Shown here in pieces: positions 9,680 to 20,294 of a DNA stretch of 64,000 bases. Origin of the DNA: Humulus lupulus (taxonomy: Eukaryota; Streptophyta; Magnoliopsida; Rosales; Cannabaceae); the NCBI RefSeq assembly GCF_963169125.1, contig NC_084797.1:103627868-103691867 (forward strand). Reading direction: 5' to 3'. The notes under the pieces were generated by a model. It was not told the origin of the DNA. It saw nothing but the letters and a program-made list of their open reading frames with translations, and searched no databases. The translations under genes and the position numbers were made by a program. Each line of letters begins with the position of its first letter. Within the stretch, counting starts at the first letter, position 1.

Positions 9680-12232
9680 ATGCCAAGATGTTCAAAGTGA
9701 CTCAGGGAGCCACGAGAGGTGGAGGTCCACCTTAACGGAGTCCAGCTGAAGGCCTCCATGAAGGATCCCCCTCCACCTAGAGAGGTGGAGCCCCCAAGGG
9801 ACCCTGAGGTTCACGAGGGTGATAGAGAGGTCACGTCACCGGCCGTCCTGTCCGGAGAGAGTCTTCCAAGAGTATCGTTGGGAAATGCCAGCGAGTTACC
9901 GCCTCCTAAACCGCCGCAAGTACCGAACTCCGGCCGGCAGGACCCGGCCCCCTCAACGCATAGACATGATAAGCACCCCCGGGTCCATTCCGTGAGTTTG
10001 AGTTCTAAATCTTGATTCTATGAAGAAGAAATACGTGAGCTGCACCGTAAGAACCAAAGGTTGGAGACTACCCTGGAGAATATGCAAGAGGTGCTGAATG
10101 GCCTATTGCAAGGTAAGTTAAACGTGACCTTGCCCAAGAGAAAAGAGAAAGGTCCTGAGGGGGCAGAGACCACAGTTCTAGTAGACGATGGGAGGACCCG
10201 ACACTCCACCAGCAACACCCCCCGAACGAAGCAACGTGAACATCCTGAGCCACTGAAGCAGGCCCAGAACTCAGAGCCGAAGACCAACGCGGCCCATCGC
10301 AACGAGGACGAGGTCACCTCTAAGAGAGCACCCTTAGATTTACGGGAGGAGCTCAACAAAAAGAGGGCGGGTAAAAGGACCACGCCCCCTATGGCACCTC
10401 GAGAGGGCAAAGGAAAGGGTGATCCTAACCTGTCCACTTTAAAGGACTCCCTAAGTAAGAGAAGGCAGGACTTGGACACAGAAATGAGGAGCCTGCGAAG
10501 CCAGATCGTCACCGCCTCTGGAGGTCAAATTTTTGAGGAGGAGTTCAGCCATGAGTCACCCTTCGTTAGGGTGATCTAGGCCATCAGGCTCCCTGCCAAC
10601 TTTAAAGAGCCCCACATGACCCCCTACGAAGGAAGCACGGGTCCAAGATACCATCTAGATACATTTAATGACTTGATGAAGCTGAGGGGAATTGGCAGCG
10701 GGGCGAGATGTCATTGCTTCACCGTCACCTTAAAAGGGCCCGCGTACAAGTGGTTCAAAAGACTTAGACCGGGGTCCATCAGGTCTTGGGAACAACTTTC
10801 CGATGAGTTCCTCCAGCAGTACCACGCCGTGCGCGATTACACGATGCCAGGCACCAACCTCGCAAATGTGAAGTAGGGAGAAAACAAGAGCCTGAAGAGC
10901 TATATTCATAGGTTCAATATGGAGGCGGCTAAAGTAGGGAGCCTGACCCGCTGAGAGCTAAAAATGGCCATCACAGCTGGAGTACGCCCAGGAAGCAAGT
11001 TATGGGATAATATGCTCAAGAGGGAGGTCACAGACTTGGATGATTTCTACAAGCGGGCACAAAAATACATTCGCGTGGAGGATGGTCACGAGAACCTCAA
11101 AGCTGGAAAAGGCCCATCGCCCCCAAAACCTTCAGCCCGAGAAGACCCGAGCGGTGCAAAGAAGAAGGGGGTTTATGAGGGAACAAGAGACGATCGACCC
11201 CTGAAGCATCAACGCTCTGAGGAGCGCCTACAGGGCCCCTACACCTTTTACACTAACCTCACCCATGCGAGGGAGCATATTTTTGTTGTGAGCGAAAACC
11301 AGGTCCCTTTCAAAAGGCCCCCGCCAATGAAAAAAGACCGGTCCAAAAGAGACCCCAGCAGGTATTGCCAGTATCACAAGGATGTTGGCCACACCACCGC
11401 AGAATGCAACCATTTGAAGGTGGAGATCAAGGAGCTCATTCGTAGGGGACATTTGGGAAGGTACGTGCGCAAGGGGAGCCAGAGGCCAGAAGAAGGAGCG
11501 TCCCCACCGCTGGCGTGGGAGGTGGCCCTAGAAATACAGGGAGAGGTCAGGACCATATTTGGGGGACCAGGATTCGGAGGCGATTCAAGGAAGGGGCAAG
11601 ACAAGTACGTCAAGGAGGCCAGACGAAGTCCACCACCTTGCATTTTAAGTTTGGAGCAACGCCCCCCGAAGAGCTTCAAGGGCGAGAATGACTCGATAAC
11701 TTTCACTGAAGAAGATGCGCAGGGGGTGCATATCCCTCATAATGACCCCTTGGTGATAACTGCCCAACATGCTAACATGATGGTACATCGGGTCTTGGTG
11801 GATAACGGAAGCTCTGTGGACATCTTGTATCGACCAGCGCTGGAAAAGATGGGATTGAGCCTTCGTCACCTAAAGCCTTGCACTACGTCTTTGTATGGGT
11901 TTACGGGAGATTCGATGCAGCCCCTGGGGGCAATCGAATTAGCCCTCACCATGGGGGAGCAACCCAGGCAAACCACCGTAATGGCTAACTTTGTCGTGGT
12001 GGATAGCACCTCAGCCTTCAATGCGATATTAGGGAGACCCTCCCTGAGAGAATTGAAGGCGATAACTTCTGTGTATCACCTGGCTATGAAATTCCCAACC
12101 CCGGGGGAGTAGCATGCGTGAAAGGGGAGCAGAAGGAAGCGAGGGAATGCTATAACATGTCCCTCCGCACAACCACCAAACTGTCTGTACCGATGGAAAT
12201 GGTTGTGTATGAAGGAGCGACCCACACAAATT
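9680..12232 (+). pseudogene. Element E gag-protease, interrupted by stops and one frameshift
   Basis: One frame starts at ATG 9680 and runs to 12112 with stops at 9698, 10013, 10577, 10874 and 10952. All five fit CGA-to-TGA or CAG-to-TAG. A one-base loss near 12100 shifts the frame, and coding similarity goes on to TAG 12230-12232. The capsid region is about 10620-11090 (GPAYKWFKRLRPGSIRSWEQL). A zinc-finger-like CQYHKDVGHTTAECNHLK lies at about 11365-11420. The aspartic protease at about 11740-12110 has the active-site signature LVDNGSSVDIL and the later AILGRPSL. The gene then stops short of RT. The product would have been the capsid plus the protease that matures it. Confidence 0.85.
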
Positions 12233-12584
12233 AGACCCACACAAGTTGGACGCACGAGTTACGGATCATCTCGAGAAGTGCTACCAGCGAGGCTTCGGCA
12301 CTCAGTGCAAAAAGAACCTGTGTTTAGTTTGTTCCTTGTTGTTTTAGCTTAATTAAGTAAGAATCAAAGAGGCTACCTAGGTAACCTCCTAGTTAGATGT
12401 AACCCTATTATTTACAAGGTTGGTTGTAAACCGCATGCTATGAATGAAACTGTTTGCAACTTCATGTGTTACTTTTCTTCGCTACGCGGGCATCAGCCAA
12501 AGTGCCTGCCGAAATAAATTTCACCAAACACATGGGGGGCAGGACAGGAGACAAAAACATGCAGCTAGCAAGGGGAACCTAGAA
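12233..12584. other. Noncoding interior of E, no gene seen
   Basis: This follows the protease end, where RT would start in a complete element. It is AT-richer than its neighbours, has no RT motif in any frame, and reads like 3' untranslated sequence. Confidence 0.5.
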
Positions 12585-12960
12585 AGGGCTCCTAAAAAGG
12601 ACCCCTTGCCCTCCTAAAAAGGAGGCTCCTAAAAAGGACCCTCAACCAAGAGGATCCTAAAAAGGACCCTCTAACAGGGGATCTTAAAAAGGGCACTCTA
12701 TTAGGAAGACCCTAAAAACGACCCCCTATCAGGAGGATCCTAAAAAGGACCCTCCATCAGGAGGAAGTGGCCCGTGAAGATAAAGCAAGCAACAAGCAGG
12801 AGAATCCAAAGAAGGACCCCTTGCACCAGGATCCTAAAAAGGACCTTATGCACCAGGAGGATCCTAGAAAGGGCCCTCCATCAGGAGGACCCAAAAGGGA
12901 CCATGACCTTAAAAAGGACCCTTTAATGGGAGGTCCCAGAAGGACCCCTTATATCGGGGC
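12585..12960 (+). repeat. Degenerate tandem repeat around CCTAAAAAGGACCCT
   Basis: Roughly a dozen units of about 20-40 bases share (GGAT)CCTAAAAAGGACCC, with variable spacers such as AGGAGG. The ORF through part of it (12767-13174) is repeat-derived and not a gene. It sits between the coding part and the antisense gene, the same place as the tandem repeats of A and B, but with a different unit. Confidence 0.75.
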
Positions 12961-13579
12961 CTTAGGCAAAGTCCTTATATATAGAAAACAGGGAGAGGAC
13001 CTTGCAAGGCATCCCTTGGGTTCACAAGGATTAGCTACCCTTGTGAACATCAAGGAGGCCAAAGGGTCTTACAAAAAAAATATATATATATATAGTAACA
13101 ACACTAATAAGTCTAGAGCGGCCACCAAGCCGTCTAGTCAAAAAGGGTCCCAAAAGAGACCCTTGCAAAAATAGTACTATGAATAACGACGAGAAGGACA
13201 CTTCTCACAAAAAAATAATAAGCGCGCGCAAGAGTATATAAAAGGATAGCTAGGACCCAAGGGGTCAAAATATCCTTATAAAAGTAATCAAGAGGCACCA
13301 AAAGAGGTCCCAGTGAACCCTTTCACATGGGCTCCAAAGGACCTCCAGCCTGATAAATAAAAGAGGGGAACCAACCAAACCCCATCATACAGGCTCAAAA
13401 GGACCTCAAATGCAGTAGAATAAGAGATAAATAGCAACGCATGTATATATACATTGAAAAAAAAAGTTTTGAAGACTGTACAAGATTTACAAAAGAAAAA
13501 TAGTAAGAACGATAATATTACAACGACTCAAGCGAGCATACATCTACTACGGGCTGACAGGGGTAATGAAATAGCAACC
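12961..13579. other. Noncoding stretch with a short (TA)n tract
   Basis: There is a T/A dinucleotide run at about 13080-13095 and several A-rich runs. More degenerate AAAAGGACC words continue from the upstream repeat. No gene seen on either strand until the antisense gene ends at 13580. Confidence 0.5.
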
Positions 13580-16041
13580 TCAGAGCCTCCTACCCTGGGC
13601 GCTCCACCCAGCCGCCCGGGTCACGGCATACTTGCCAAAGGAGGAGAAGTCAAAATTGGGGTCCTGCCTCCATACACCATAGAGGGCGCGCTCTATAGAC
13701 CTATGCTCAATAGTCGCCCTCTCCGCTTCTAAAGAGGCAACCCTCTCCTGCGATGCAACAACCTCAGCTCTAGTAGCTTCAAGATCGATCTCTAGGGAGG
13801 AGACCCACGCCTATGCAGCAGCCGCGGTAGCCTGGGCACCCTGGAGCTCGCTCTCTAGCTTGGTAACTGTGTCCTGCAGCTCCGAGGCCTTGGCAACCAC
13901 TTTCTTCCTCTTTATTAACGAGTTGGCAAGTTTGGTCCGAACCCTTGTCAATTTATCCTTGGTTTCATTAAGCTCTCTCTCAAGCTCCTAAGGCCGTGCT
14001 GCGAGACGGTCCCTCTCGGTGCACGACGCGGAGAGATTGCAAGCCAAGTCGGTAAACCGCAGAGCCACAGTATAGGCCTTCACAAGAAAGTTAACAACAA
14101 CAACAATAAGTGACAAAAACAAAAAATCTATGCATGAACACCTATACATAATAGAGCTAACGCGAGGTGCGGGAACTCACCCAAGTCATCGTGCGCCTTA
14201 GGGTTTCCCCAAGGTTCGACTGAACAACATTCCCAAGACCATTCCAATCAGATACGGGGAGGCTCGAGGAAAGTTGGATGTATCACTGCCCGTAAGACGT
14301 CGCCATTCGAGTCACCCAGGGCTCCCCATCTGCGCTAGGGGCACCTGGCAGGATGAGGACAGACGACCCGCTCGCCGAAACGGGAGGGGGCGCGGTGAAA
14401 GTGGAAAACTGAGGCTCTGGCAGATTAGAGGGAGGCTCCGGAAGGTCGACGAAATAAGTCCCCGATTGTCCAGGGTCGAGAGGAGCCTGAGTGAAGGCGT
14501 TGTAGCCTTCAGGGTCAGGGCAAACATAACACCTCGGAATGGCCTGCTGGTCTTGAGAGTGAGGGGCTATGTCCGGATCATAGGAGGCACATGGGGGGCA
14601 TCCCCTAGGAGATGGAGGCAGCTGGTGAGATCCCCCGCGGTCAAGGGGGGCTTCCTCCGACTCTTCCTCATCCTCATCATCATCTGGGCAAGGCTCGGCC
14701 AAGGCCCCCTCATCTTCGTGGACCTAGAGATGGTCCACAGCAACTTGGGGTCCGAGACAGGGGACAATTTATGGCGGTTCAGATTCTTCATGGTGAATAG
14801 GCACACCGCCTTTTTCATAGCGGGCTCAGCGCTGAGGAACGTTCTCATGTCTCTCGCTTCCAACCTGACAATTGTGGGTTCGGCGAATTGCTCTGCATAA
14901 TACACACCATGGTCGATATGAACATAAGTCATGAAACAATAAGTTGTAAGAAAGTAAAGGAGAGAAAGTGATGCTCAGGGTACTTACTGAGAGTGGCCTG
15001 GAAGTCCTCGCGGACAGAGAGGGGGCCTTCCACGAAGAAAAAGTCCTGCTTCCAGGACCCCAGGTTGGACACCGAGCCCTTTATCAAACAGGCCTCGTTG
15101 TTGGCTTTTTGTAAATAGTAAAAGCCCTTAGACTTGGGAAGGGGCATGAGGTTGTAGAGGAAATGCACCTTTGTCGCCGTAGGAGCGCGTTTAAACAGCT
15201 TCGTAAATGCAACGAAAAGGCAGCTTAAAGTTAGCCAGCCATTGGGAGCCAGCTGAAGCGGGGCAAGGTTGAAGTAGTTGAGGACTGCAACAAAGAACGG
15301 GTGTAACAGGATGGTACCACCCACCTTCAGGATGTGCTCGCTGAGGGCCACGAAGCCGGGCCTAGGACTGTCAGCCCGGCATGTCTCCTGAGGAACATAT
15401 AACGCATACTCTGGAGGGACGCGATAGTGATCCACGATGTCCCTCAGTTTGTTTTCGGACACACGTGACACCAGTTCGGTTGCCAGTAAAGGAGCATCGT
15501 CCGGTTCAGTGGAAGCCACCTGTCGTCGTGCCCTCGGCATAACTGCAAAATCAAAAGAAAAATGTGAGGAAAAGACAGAACACTTGACCCTCCATTTTTT
15601 CTTCCTAGCAAGAGTCTTCCATCGAGGGAGCGACTGCGGAAGTGCTGAGCTAGGAAAAACCGAGACTAGGGGCTGAGGAGAAGCGGAGGCAGCCCCATGA
15701 CAGTCATCAGGTGAGGATGGGCTGGAGGGCTCAGGCGGAAGGTGTCCCTCCATAAACTCCAACTCCCTCTGCAACTCTAAGAGGGTCACCCTAAGGCTTG
15801 CTACATGGTCACTAAGGTCTGGGGGGAAAGGTGCTCCGTCTCCTCTCGACATCGAGTCAATTTCGCTCTCCACCACCCAAATTTTACGCTTAAGTTCAGC
15901 CATGTACTCAAGATGGCGGATACGGGCCTGCCTTAAGGAGTCATAGTCCTGGTAAGGGTTTTCCTCAGAGGACTCTGAGTCTGAGGACAGGTCAATAAAT
16001 TCAACCCCCGGAGGTATGTTGGATGGGACGTCACTGGCCAT
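13580..16041 (-). pseudogene. Element E antisense spliced gene with Transposase_28-like domain
   Basis: The gene reads against gag. I start it at MASDVP (16041). The long first exon (to 14988) has an acidic Ser-rich start, a coiled coil (about 15900-15740) and the domain I recognise as Transposase_28 (about 15360-15010: LHPFFVAVLNYFNLAPLQLAPNG, SKGFYYLQK). An intron at 14893-14987 (95 bases, GTAAGT...TATGCAG) leads to an exon with acidic and Pro-rich sequence. A second intron at 14078-14180 (103 bases, GTGAGT...TGAAG) leads to a coiled-coil exon. This ends YGVWRQDPNFDFSSFGK and a TGA at 13580. A TAG near 13986 and another near 13816 break the last exon. Alternative: three unrelated frames, but the same exon order in A, B and D argues against that. 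Function unknown. Confidence 0.7.
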
Positions 16042-16479
16042 GAGACCTCGTCCCGAAAGCAAAAAGGGGTTCACGTATAAATGAAGGGATGGCTACAAAA
16101 CACAAAGGAATAGGCTTAATACCTCTAGATGCAAATGCCCTAAATGACCCACTATAGAGTATAAAAAAGAGGGGCATGCAACTGGGCAAACTCACTGCGA
16201 ACTTAGGCCATGGTACCCCATCCCGAGTAACGCTAATTTGGACCCAATGAAAACCAGGGAAAAAGAAAATATACCTCAAGCAGTTAAGATGGAGCGTTGT
16301 CGAGGTCAAAAGGAGGACGAGGGCCAAATACACCTGATGCTCGAATATACGCGTCTGCAAAAATAGACCAAAAGGATGTGTCTGCCTCCAAATAGACATA
16401 CATAAAAAAAATTAGCTCATGTGTAAAAAAAAAAAAATGAAATGAAAAAAAAAATGAAGGAAACTATGGCAAAAGTGAG

Positions 16480-16553
16480 GTTGTGGGGGATTGAACCCCT
16501 TACCTCTTGAAAGGAGTAAGGGTCTAGATGCCACTAAGCTAAGGAAGTAAGGT
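16480..16553 (-). ncRNA. Degenerate tRNA-like sequence, possible SINE relic
   Basis: On the minus strand an A-box-like TTAGCTTAGTGG (16531-16542) is followed 33 bases later by a B-box-like GGTTCAATCC (16488-16497) within a GGGG...CCCC T-arm. The acceptor ends do not pair, so it is not a working tRNA gene. T-rich tails follow at 16460-16410 on that strand, as in some tRNA-derived SINEs. It lies between the TATA box and the start codon of the antisense gene. Confidence 0.4.
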
Positions 16554-16580
16554 GTAAATAATAAGCCTTGCATGAGGGCC

Positions 16581-16590
16581 TATTTATAAG
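16581..16590 (-). promoter_or_regulatory. Possible TATA box of the E antisense gene
   Basis: The minus strand reads CTTATAAATA about 540 bases before the antisense start codon and about 60 bases inside the 3' LTR boundary. Element A has a TATA box at a comparable place. Position and form fit a promoter, but only transcript ends could show use. Confidence 0.35.
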
Positions 16591-16637
16591 AATCAAGGAG
16601 AATAGTCTACTAGAGCACCTAAAGGTCCTCTCCTAGA

Positions 16638-16649
16638 CTGGGGGGCAAG
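16638..16649 (+). promoter_or_regulatory. Element E polypurine tract
   Basis: The bases ACTGGGGGGCAAG end directly at the 3' LTR, as expected for the plus-strand primer. Confidence 0.65.
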
Positions 16650-17871
16650 TGTGGATGCTCAATATTCCACGCCCATAAAAGATCCAAGACGCGCACTAAT
16701 GTCCCATAAAGGCCTAAATAAAGGCCTAAATGAGTGTCTGAGTCGCGGGACGCTCGGGCCACCGTCCTTTGGCAAGCTCGAGGCCCCGCCTCGCTCAGCC
16801 ACGTCTAGGCGCGAGGTCCTGTCTCACTCGGCCATGCCCAGGCGAAAGGCACCGCCCCGCCTCGCTCGGCCACACCTAGGAGCGAGGCGCTGCCTCGCTC
16901 GGCCACGCCTAGGTGTGAGGCACCGGTCTGCCTCGCTCGGCCACACCCAGGCGCGAGGCCCCGCCTCGCTCGGCCACGCCTAGGCACGAGGCACCGCCCC
17001 GCCTCGCTCGGCCACACCCAAGCGCGAGGCCCCGCCTCGCTCGGCCACACCTAGGCGTGAGGCCCTGCCTCACTCGGCCATGCCCAGGTGCAAGGCACTG
17101 CCCCGTCTCGCTCGGCCGCACCAAGGCGCGAGGCCGTGTCCCTGCCGCCTCGTCCACGCAAGGCCATGCTTCCTCGGCTATGCGAGGCCCTCGTCATAGC
17201 CCAGTCGCGAGGCCGTGCGACCCTCTCGGCATCTCGTGAAGGCCTCTCCCAAAGAGCTACGCGTGTGAGACAACCTCGCCCCAATGGATCTCGTCCCAAG
17301 GCCCCGCGTGCATGATGACAGTTGTTGAGGTAGCCCACAAGAGACAAAAAGTGTACGAACAAGGTACCTCAAAAGGGGTACGTACATGCCTGCTTGGATC
17401 AGGGGACGGGCCTGACACCTGTGCCCGACAAGTAGTGGCGGTTGGGAATAGTACGAAGAGTGGCTACACCACCACCTCGTCTCTGACACCTGTACAAAGT
17501 GAGTGGTGGAGTCATGACCGGGTACAAAAGGTGAGGTGCTCCCATGGACTCTAACTATGTACCAGAGCCGACACCACTACACCTCATACCACTCTCCTGA
17601 TAGTGCACTTGTGCATAGATTGGTCCCCTGGACCACAATGTATCAGGGGCCATTAGAGCCCACTATAAAATGGACTCCACTTCCATTTGGGAGGGGGTTG
17701 GAAAATTTACTGTAGCAAGTGCACCATAGTGAATTAAAAACTGATTTCACCATTGTTCTTCTGCAATTGTTCTTCGAGTTGATACTTAAATTTCTAAGGC
17801 TTTTCTATTGATAATCTTGATCTTGCAATTCTTTCCAACTTAACTTAGTTGACGAGTTCTCAACGTCAACA
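16650..17871 (+). repeat. Element E 3' LTR
   Basis: It begins TGTGGATGCTC and ends CAACGTCAACA, followed by the target duplication CCTGG. Against the 5' LTR there are scattered, mostly transition changes and one more minisatellite unit (about ten units, 16785-17130). TATA box about 17661-17673. The ORFs inside are repeat artefacts. Confidence 0.9.
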
Positions 17872-18077
17872 CCTGGCAATCTGAGGATCATCTTCAGAGG
17901 GTTGTCGGGTTGTCTGTTTCACTCTCGCCATTGGACAATACCTCTTTAAAAATCTTCCTCACTGAATAAGTATAAAGTAGAATGAGGAAGAATCCTTTTA
18001 AACCCTTCCAAAAACTCTTGAGGATTACGCTCACCTATTGACTTGTCTGATGAAGAAGAGCTGGACATCTGGAACAT
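17872..18077 (-). pseudogene. Element D antisense gene, first exons
   Basis: A short Ser-rich first exon starts at ATG 18077 (MFQMSSSSSSDKS) and ends at a GTGAGC donor at 18034. A second exon with MARVKQTTRQPSED starts at or before 17931 and runs straight into the element E insertion at 17872. It continues in frame on the far side at 8452, as shown by the CCTGG duplication. The exact acceptor of the first intron was not identified. Confidence 0.55.
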
Positions 18078-18199
18078 AGGCGAAGTAAAGATTAAAGTTA
18101 GTGAATGAGCATAATGAAACCAATAGCTATGGGCAGGTTCATGAACTAAAGATTCAAAATGAAGGAATCAGGAGCAAGACAGGGGATCGACCCAGTGAT

Positions 18200-18605
18200 C
18201 TTAAGCATAGGCCGACCACCCAAAGGAAGTAAGCTTCAGAAAGGTGCTTAAGGACTGTTCAATTCTCCAGAATATTTTTTGGGATCCTAGGTGGCCAGCT
18301 TATGCTTGGGCCGACCACCGTGAATCCCTAAAAATCATTTAAGGCAAAGGGTACTCGGCCTAGGGATCCCTAGGGTGGTCGACCTATCCATAATTCTATC
18401 CCTGGAAATCCCCAAAAGGGAGGGAAGGGAATGCTCGACCCATGCCAAGGAGGTCCTCGGCCCAAGCAAGCCCTGTACCCTTTAGGGGTGGTCGGGTTGA
18501 CCCTACCTTAGGGTGGTTGGCTCAATATGCCCAAGGACCTTAGGGGTGGTCGACCTGACCCTATCCTCTATAGGGTGGTCGGCCTACACCCCCAAGTACA
18601 CTTCA
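18200..18605 (+). repeat. Degenerate repeats around TAGGGTGGTCGGCC in the D 3' region
   Basis: The words GGTGGTCG(G/A)CC and their complement GGCCGACCACC occur about eight times with spacers of 30-60 bases, ending just before the 3' LTR. No coding sense was found. The block is GC-rich compared with the LTR next to it. Confidence 0.6.
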
Positions 18606-18684
18606 CTGAGAAGTAATTACTCTCGCTCAAACTGAGATCAATAGGCCCAGCACCCAGAAGGTCACAGGTCCAGGACCTAAGTTT

Positions 18685-19189
18685 TGGTCATCGGGCTTAG
18701 CACCTAAGTCTGACATACCAACACAGACTTGATAATCGTGCATTATCAACCACGATCCATAGAAGGAAACAAGAAGACCCACAATCGCACAATCATGGGA
18801 AGGTGGACACGTATCTCCACTACCTGATAATCGTGTGCCAACCCACGATCCCAGTATCATTGGTCGTGTAACAGCTCGTAGGTACTATAAATAAAGGACC
18901 CATAACTTCATTAAAAGGGGTCTTTTTTTTTCTAAGAGCTTTTTGGGCTGGAATTTTGGGCAAGTGAGAAATGAGTGTACACTTTTGTTCATCATTGTAA
19001 TTGTCGAGTGAATCAATACTAAATGCTCAGTAGATTAGGTTATTACTGTTCAGCTGAACAGGGATGAACCACTATAAAATTCCTGAGTGTTTATTTAAGA
19101 TAATCGTACTCTGTCATTTATTTTGTTTATTTCGTTCAAAAGGTATCGTATATTGTACATACGATCGTTCGCCAATTCACAGGTCATCA
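18685..19189 (+). repeat. Element D 3' LTR
   Basis: It matches 3518-4029 with substitutions and a short deletion near 18730. TATA box ACTATAAATAAAGG at about 18883-18896. It ends CAGGTCATCA. No clear polypurine tract lies before it. Confidence 0.75.
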
Positions 19190-19768
19190 ACCATACCCTA
19201 GGATTTGAATTTTGAATTTTAAATTATTTTTTTATTAAATATGATTTAAATTAAATAATTAAAATAGGTTATAACTGATCAGTTTTATTTCAATTAAATA
19301 AATATTAATTAAAATAGTTTAATTATCTTTACAATCTTGAAAAGAAGCCATTATTTTCTAAGTCAATAGTTTCTAGGTTATCAGACTCTCTAAGAAAAAA
19401 GAAACAATAGGATTCTCTAAACGTGAAATTCTAGAAGATTTAATAGCCTCTCTCTTCTCAAACCTATCTTGATATCATGTGTTGAATACATCTAGAGAGC
19501 CTAAATCAACCTGTGAATCCTACGTGCCCACACACGTCCTTGTGTGTTAGAGGAACCGCTTGGAAGGCTAAGATGTGAGATTTTATGAAGATGGGAAGAT
19601 CGTTGAGTTTACTAAAAGACTCAAGGACACTTGACAGGCTATAAGTTATATGTGTTATTTAATAAATCTATATATGTATGATCTTGGCTATTATGAATGA
19701 TTTTTGAAAATCCTTCCCTATATATTCCGCTGCGTATTTTGATATTTTTCTAATGTAATACCAACAAT
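19190..19768 (+). repeat. 3' part of a Ty1/copia LTR
   Basis: The sequence is AT-rich and ends TTCCGCTGCGTATTTT...GTAATACCAACA, a typical plant copia LTR end. A primer site follows directly. The LTR start is cut off by, or lost at, the element D junction. Confidence 0.55.
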
Positions 19769-19780
19769 TTGTACCAGAGC
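19769..19780 (+). promoter_or_regulatory. Copia primer-binding site (initiator Met tRNA type), split
   Basis: The sequence TTGTACCAGAGC is close to the plant initiator-tRNA primer site TGGTATCAGAGC. Its last five bases AGAGC are the target duplicated by the solo LTR, and the leader resumes at 24625. Confidence 0.6.
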
Positions 19781-20294
19781 TGTAGCATCCCAAATTCGCT
19801 AATAAGTCTTTGGTCCTTGATTAGCATGCCTGGAGGGCAATAAGTGGTTTATTATGTTAATGTGTGAATTTGATGAGTATGTGATTAGAGATGCATGTTT
19901 AGGTGAATTAATTACGCATGTGGGCCCTGTTTGGTTGTTAGGGGCATGTTTGTAATTTTAACCCGTTGAGGACATAAATGCAATATTTATTATTATTGTG
20001 AATATTGTGATATATTTGTGTTGTACGATCGGAGACAGTGTTAGGGAGCAGTTTAGTTGGAAAGTCACAGCGGGGTTGAATACCCGACTCGAGGCGAGTC
20101 GAGGGGTATCTTGAGCATTAGAAATTTTATTGGGTTATCGGGTTATGAAAATAAATATTTGGAGATATATTTGAAGTTAGAATGTTTTGGAGGGAATATT
20201 AGGGAAATTTACCATTTTGCCCTCGGGGACATTTTTGGTACCTCGAGCCTTGGAGGTAACTTAAGAGACTTAAGTTAAGTGAGACAAAACTAAG

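Larger units (their letters stand above)
8453..17871 (+). mobile_element. Element E: Tat-like element with gag-protease and antisense gene but no RT or integrase
   Basis: It has two LTRs (8453-9612 and 16650-17871) and a perfect 5-bp target duplication CCTGG (8448-8452 and 17872-17876), so it is one clean insertion into the antisense gene of D. The interior holds a primer site, gag and protease, a noncoding tract with two repeat regions, and an antisense gene. No RT, RNase H or integrase motif can be found on either strand, so it must have used enzymes of another element. Since it lies inside D, it is younger than D. Confidence 0.9.
3518..19189 (+). mobile_element. Element D: deleted Tat-like Ty3/gypsy element, interrupted by element E
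   Basis: Both LTRs are recognisable (3518-4029 and 18685-19189). Between them lie a primer site, a decayed gag, a scar of pol and an antisense gene. Element E sits inside the antisense gene; without E the element is about 6.2 kb. There is no protease core, RT, RNase H core or integrase, so D can have moved only with help in its deleted form, or was deleted after insertion. I see no matching 5-bp duplication outside the LTRs (AGCTT on the left, ACCAT on the right), so at least one junction has been rearranged. Confidence 0.75.

Noticed and set aside
14274..14900. 208-codon plus-strand ORF
   Set aside because: It is the opposite strand of the second exon of the E antisense gene, which has matching exon order in A and D.
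15543..15588. An extra intron in the first long exon of the E antisense gene (GTCAAG...TTTGCAG)
   Set aside because: At 46 bases it is too short for a plant intron and removing it would break a frame that reads through.
16480..16553. Functional tRNA gene
   Set aside because: The acceptor ends do not pair and the A box is imperfect, so only a tRNA-like relic is claimed.
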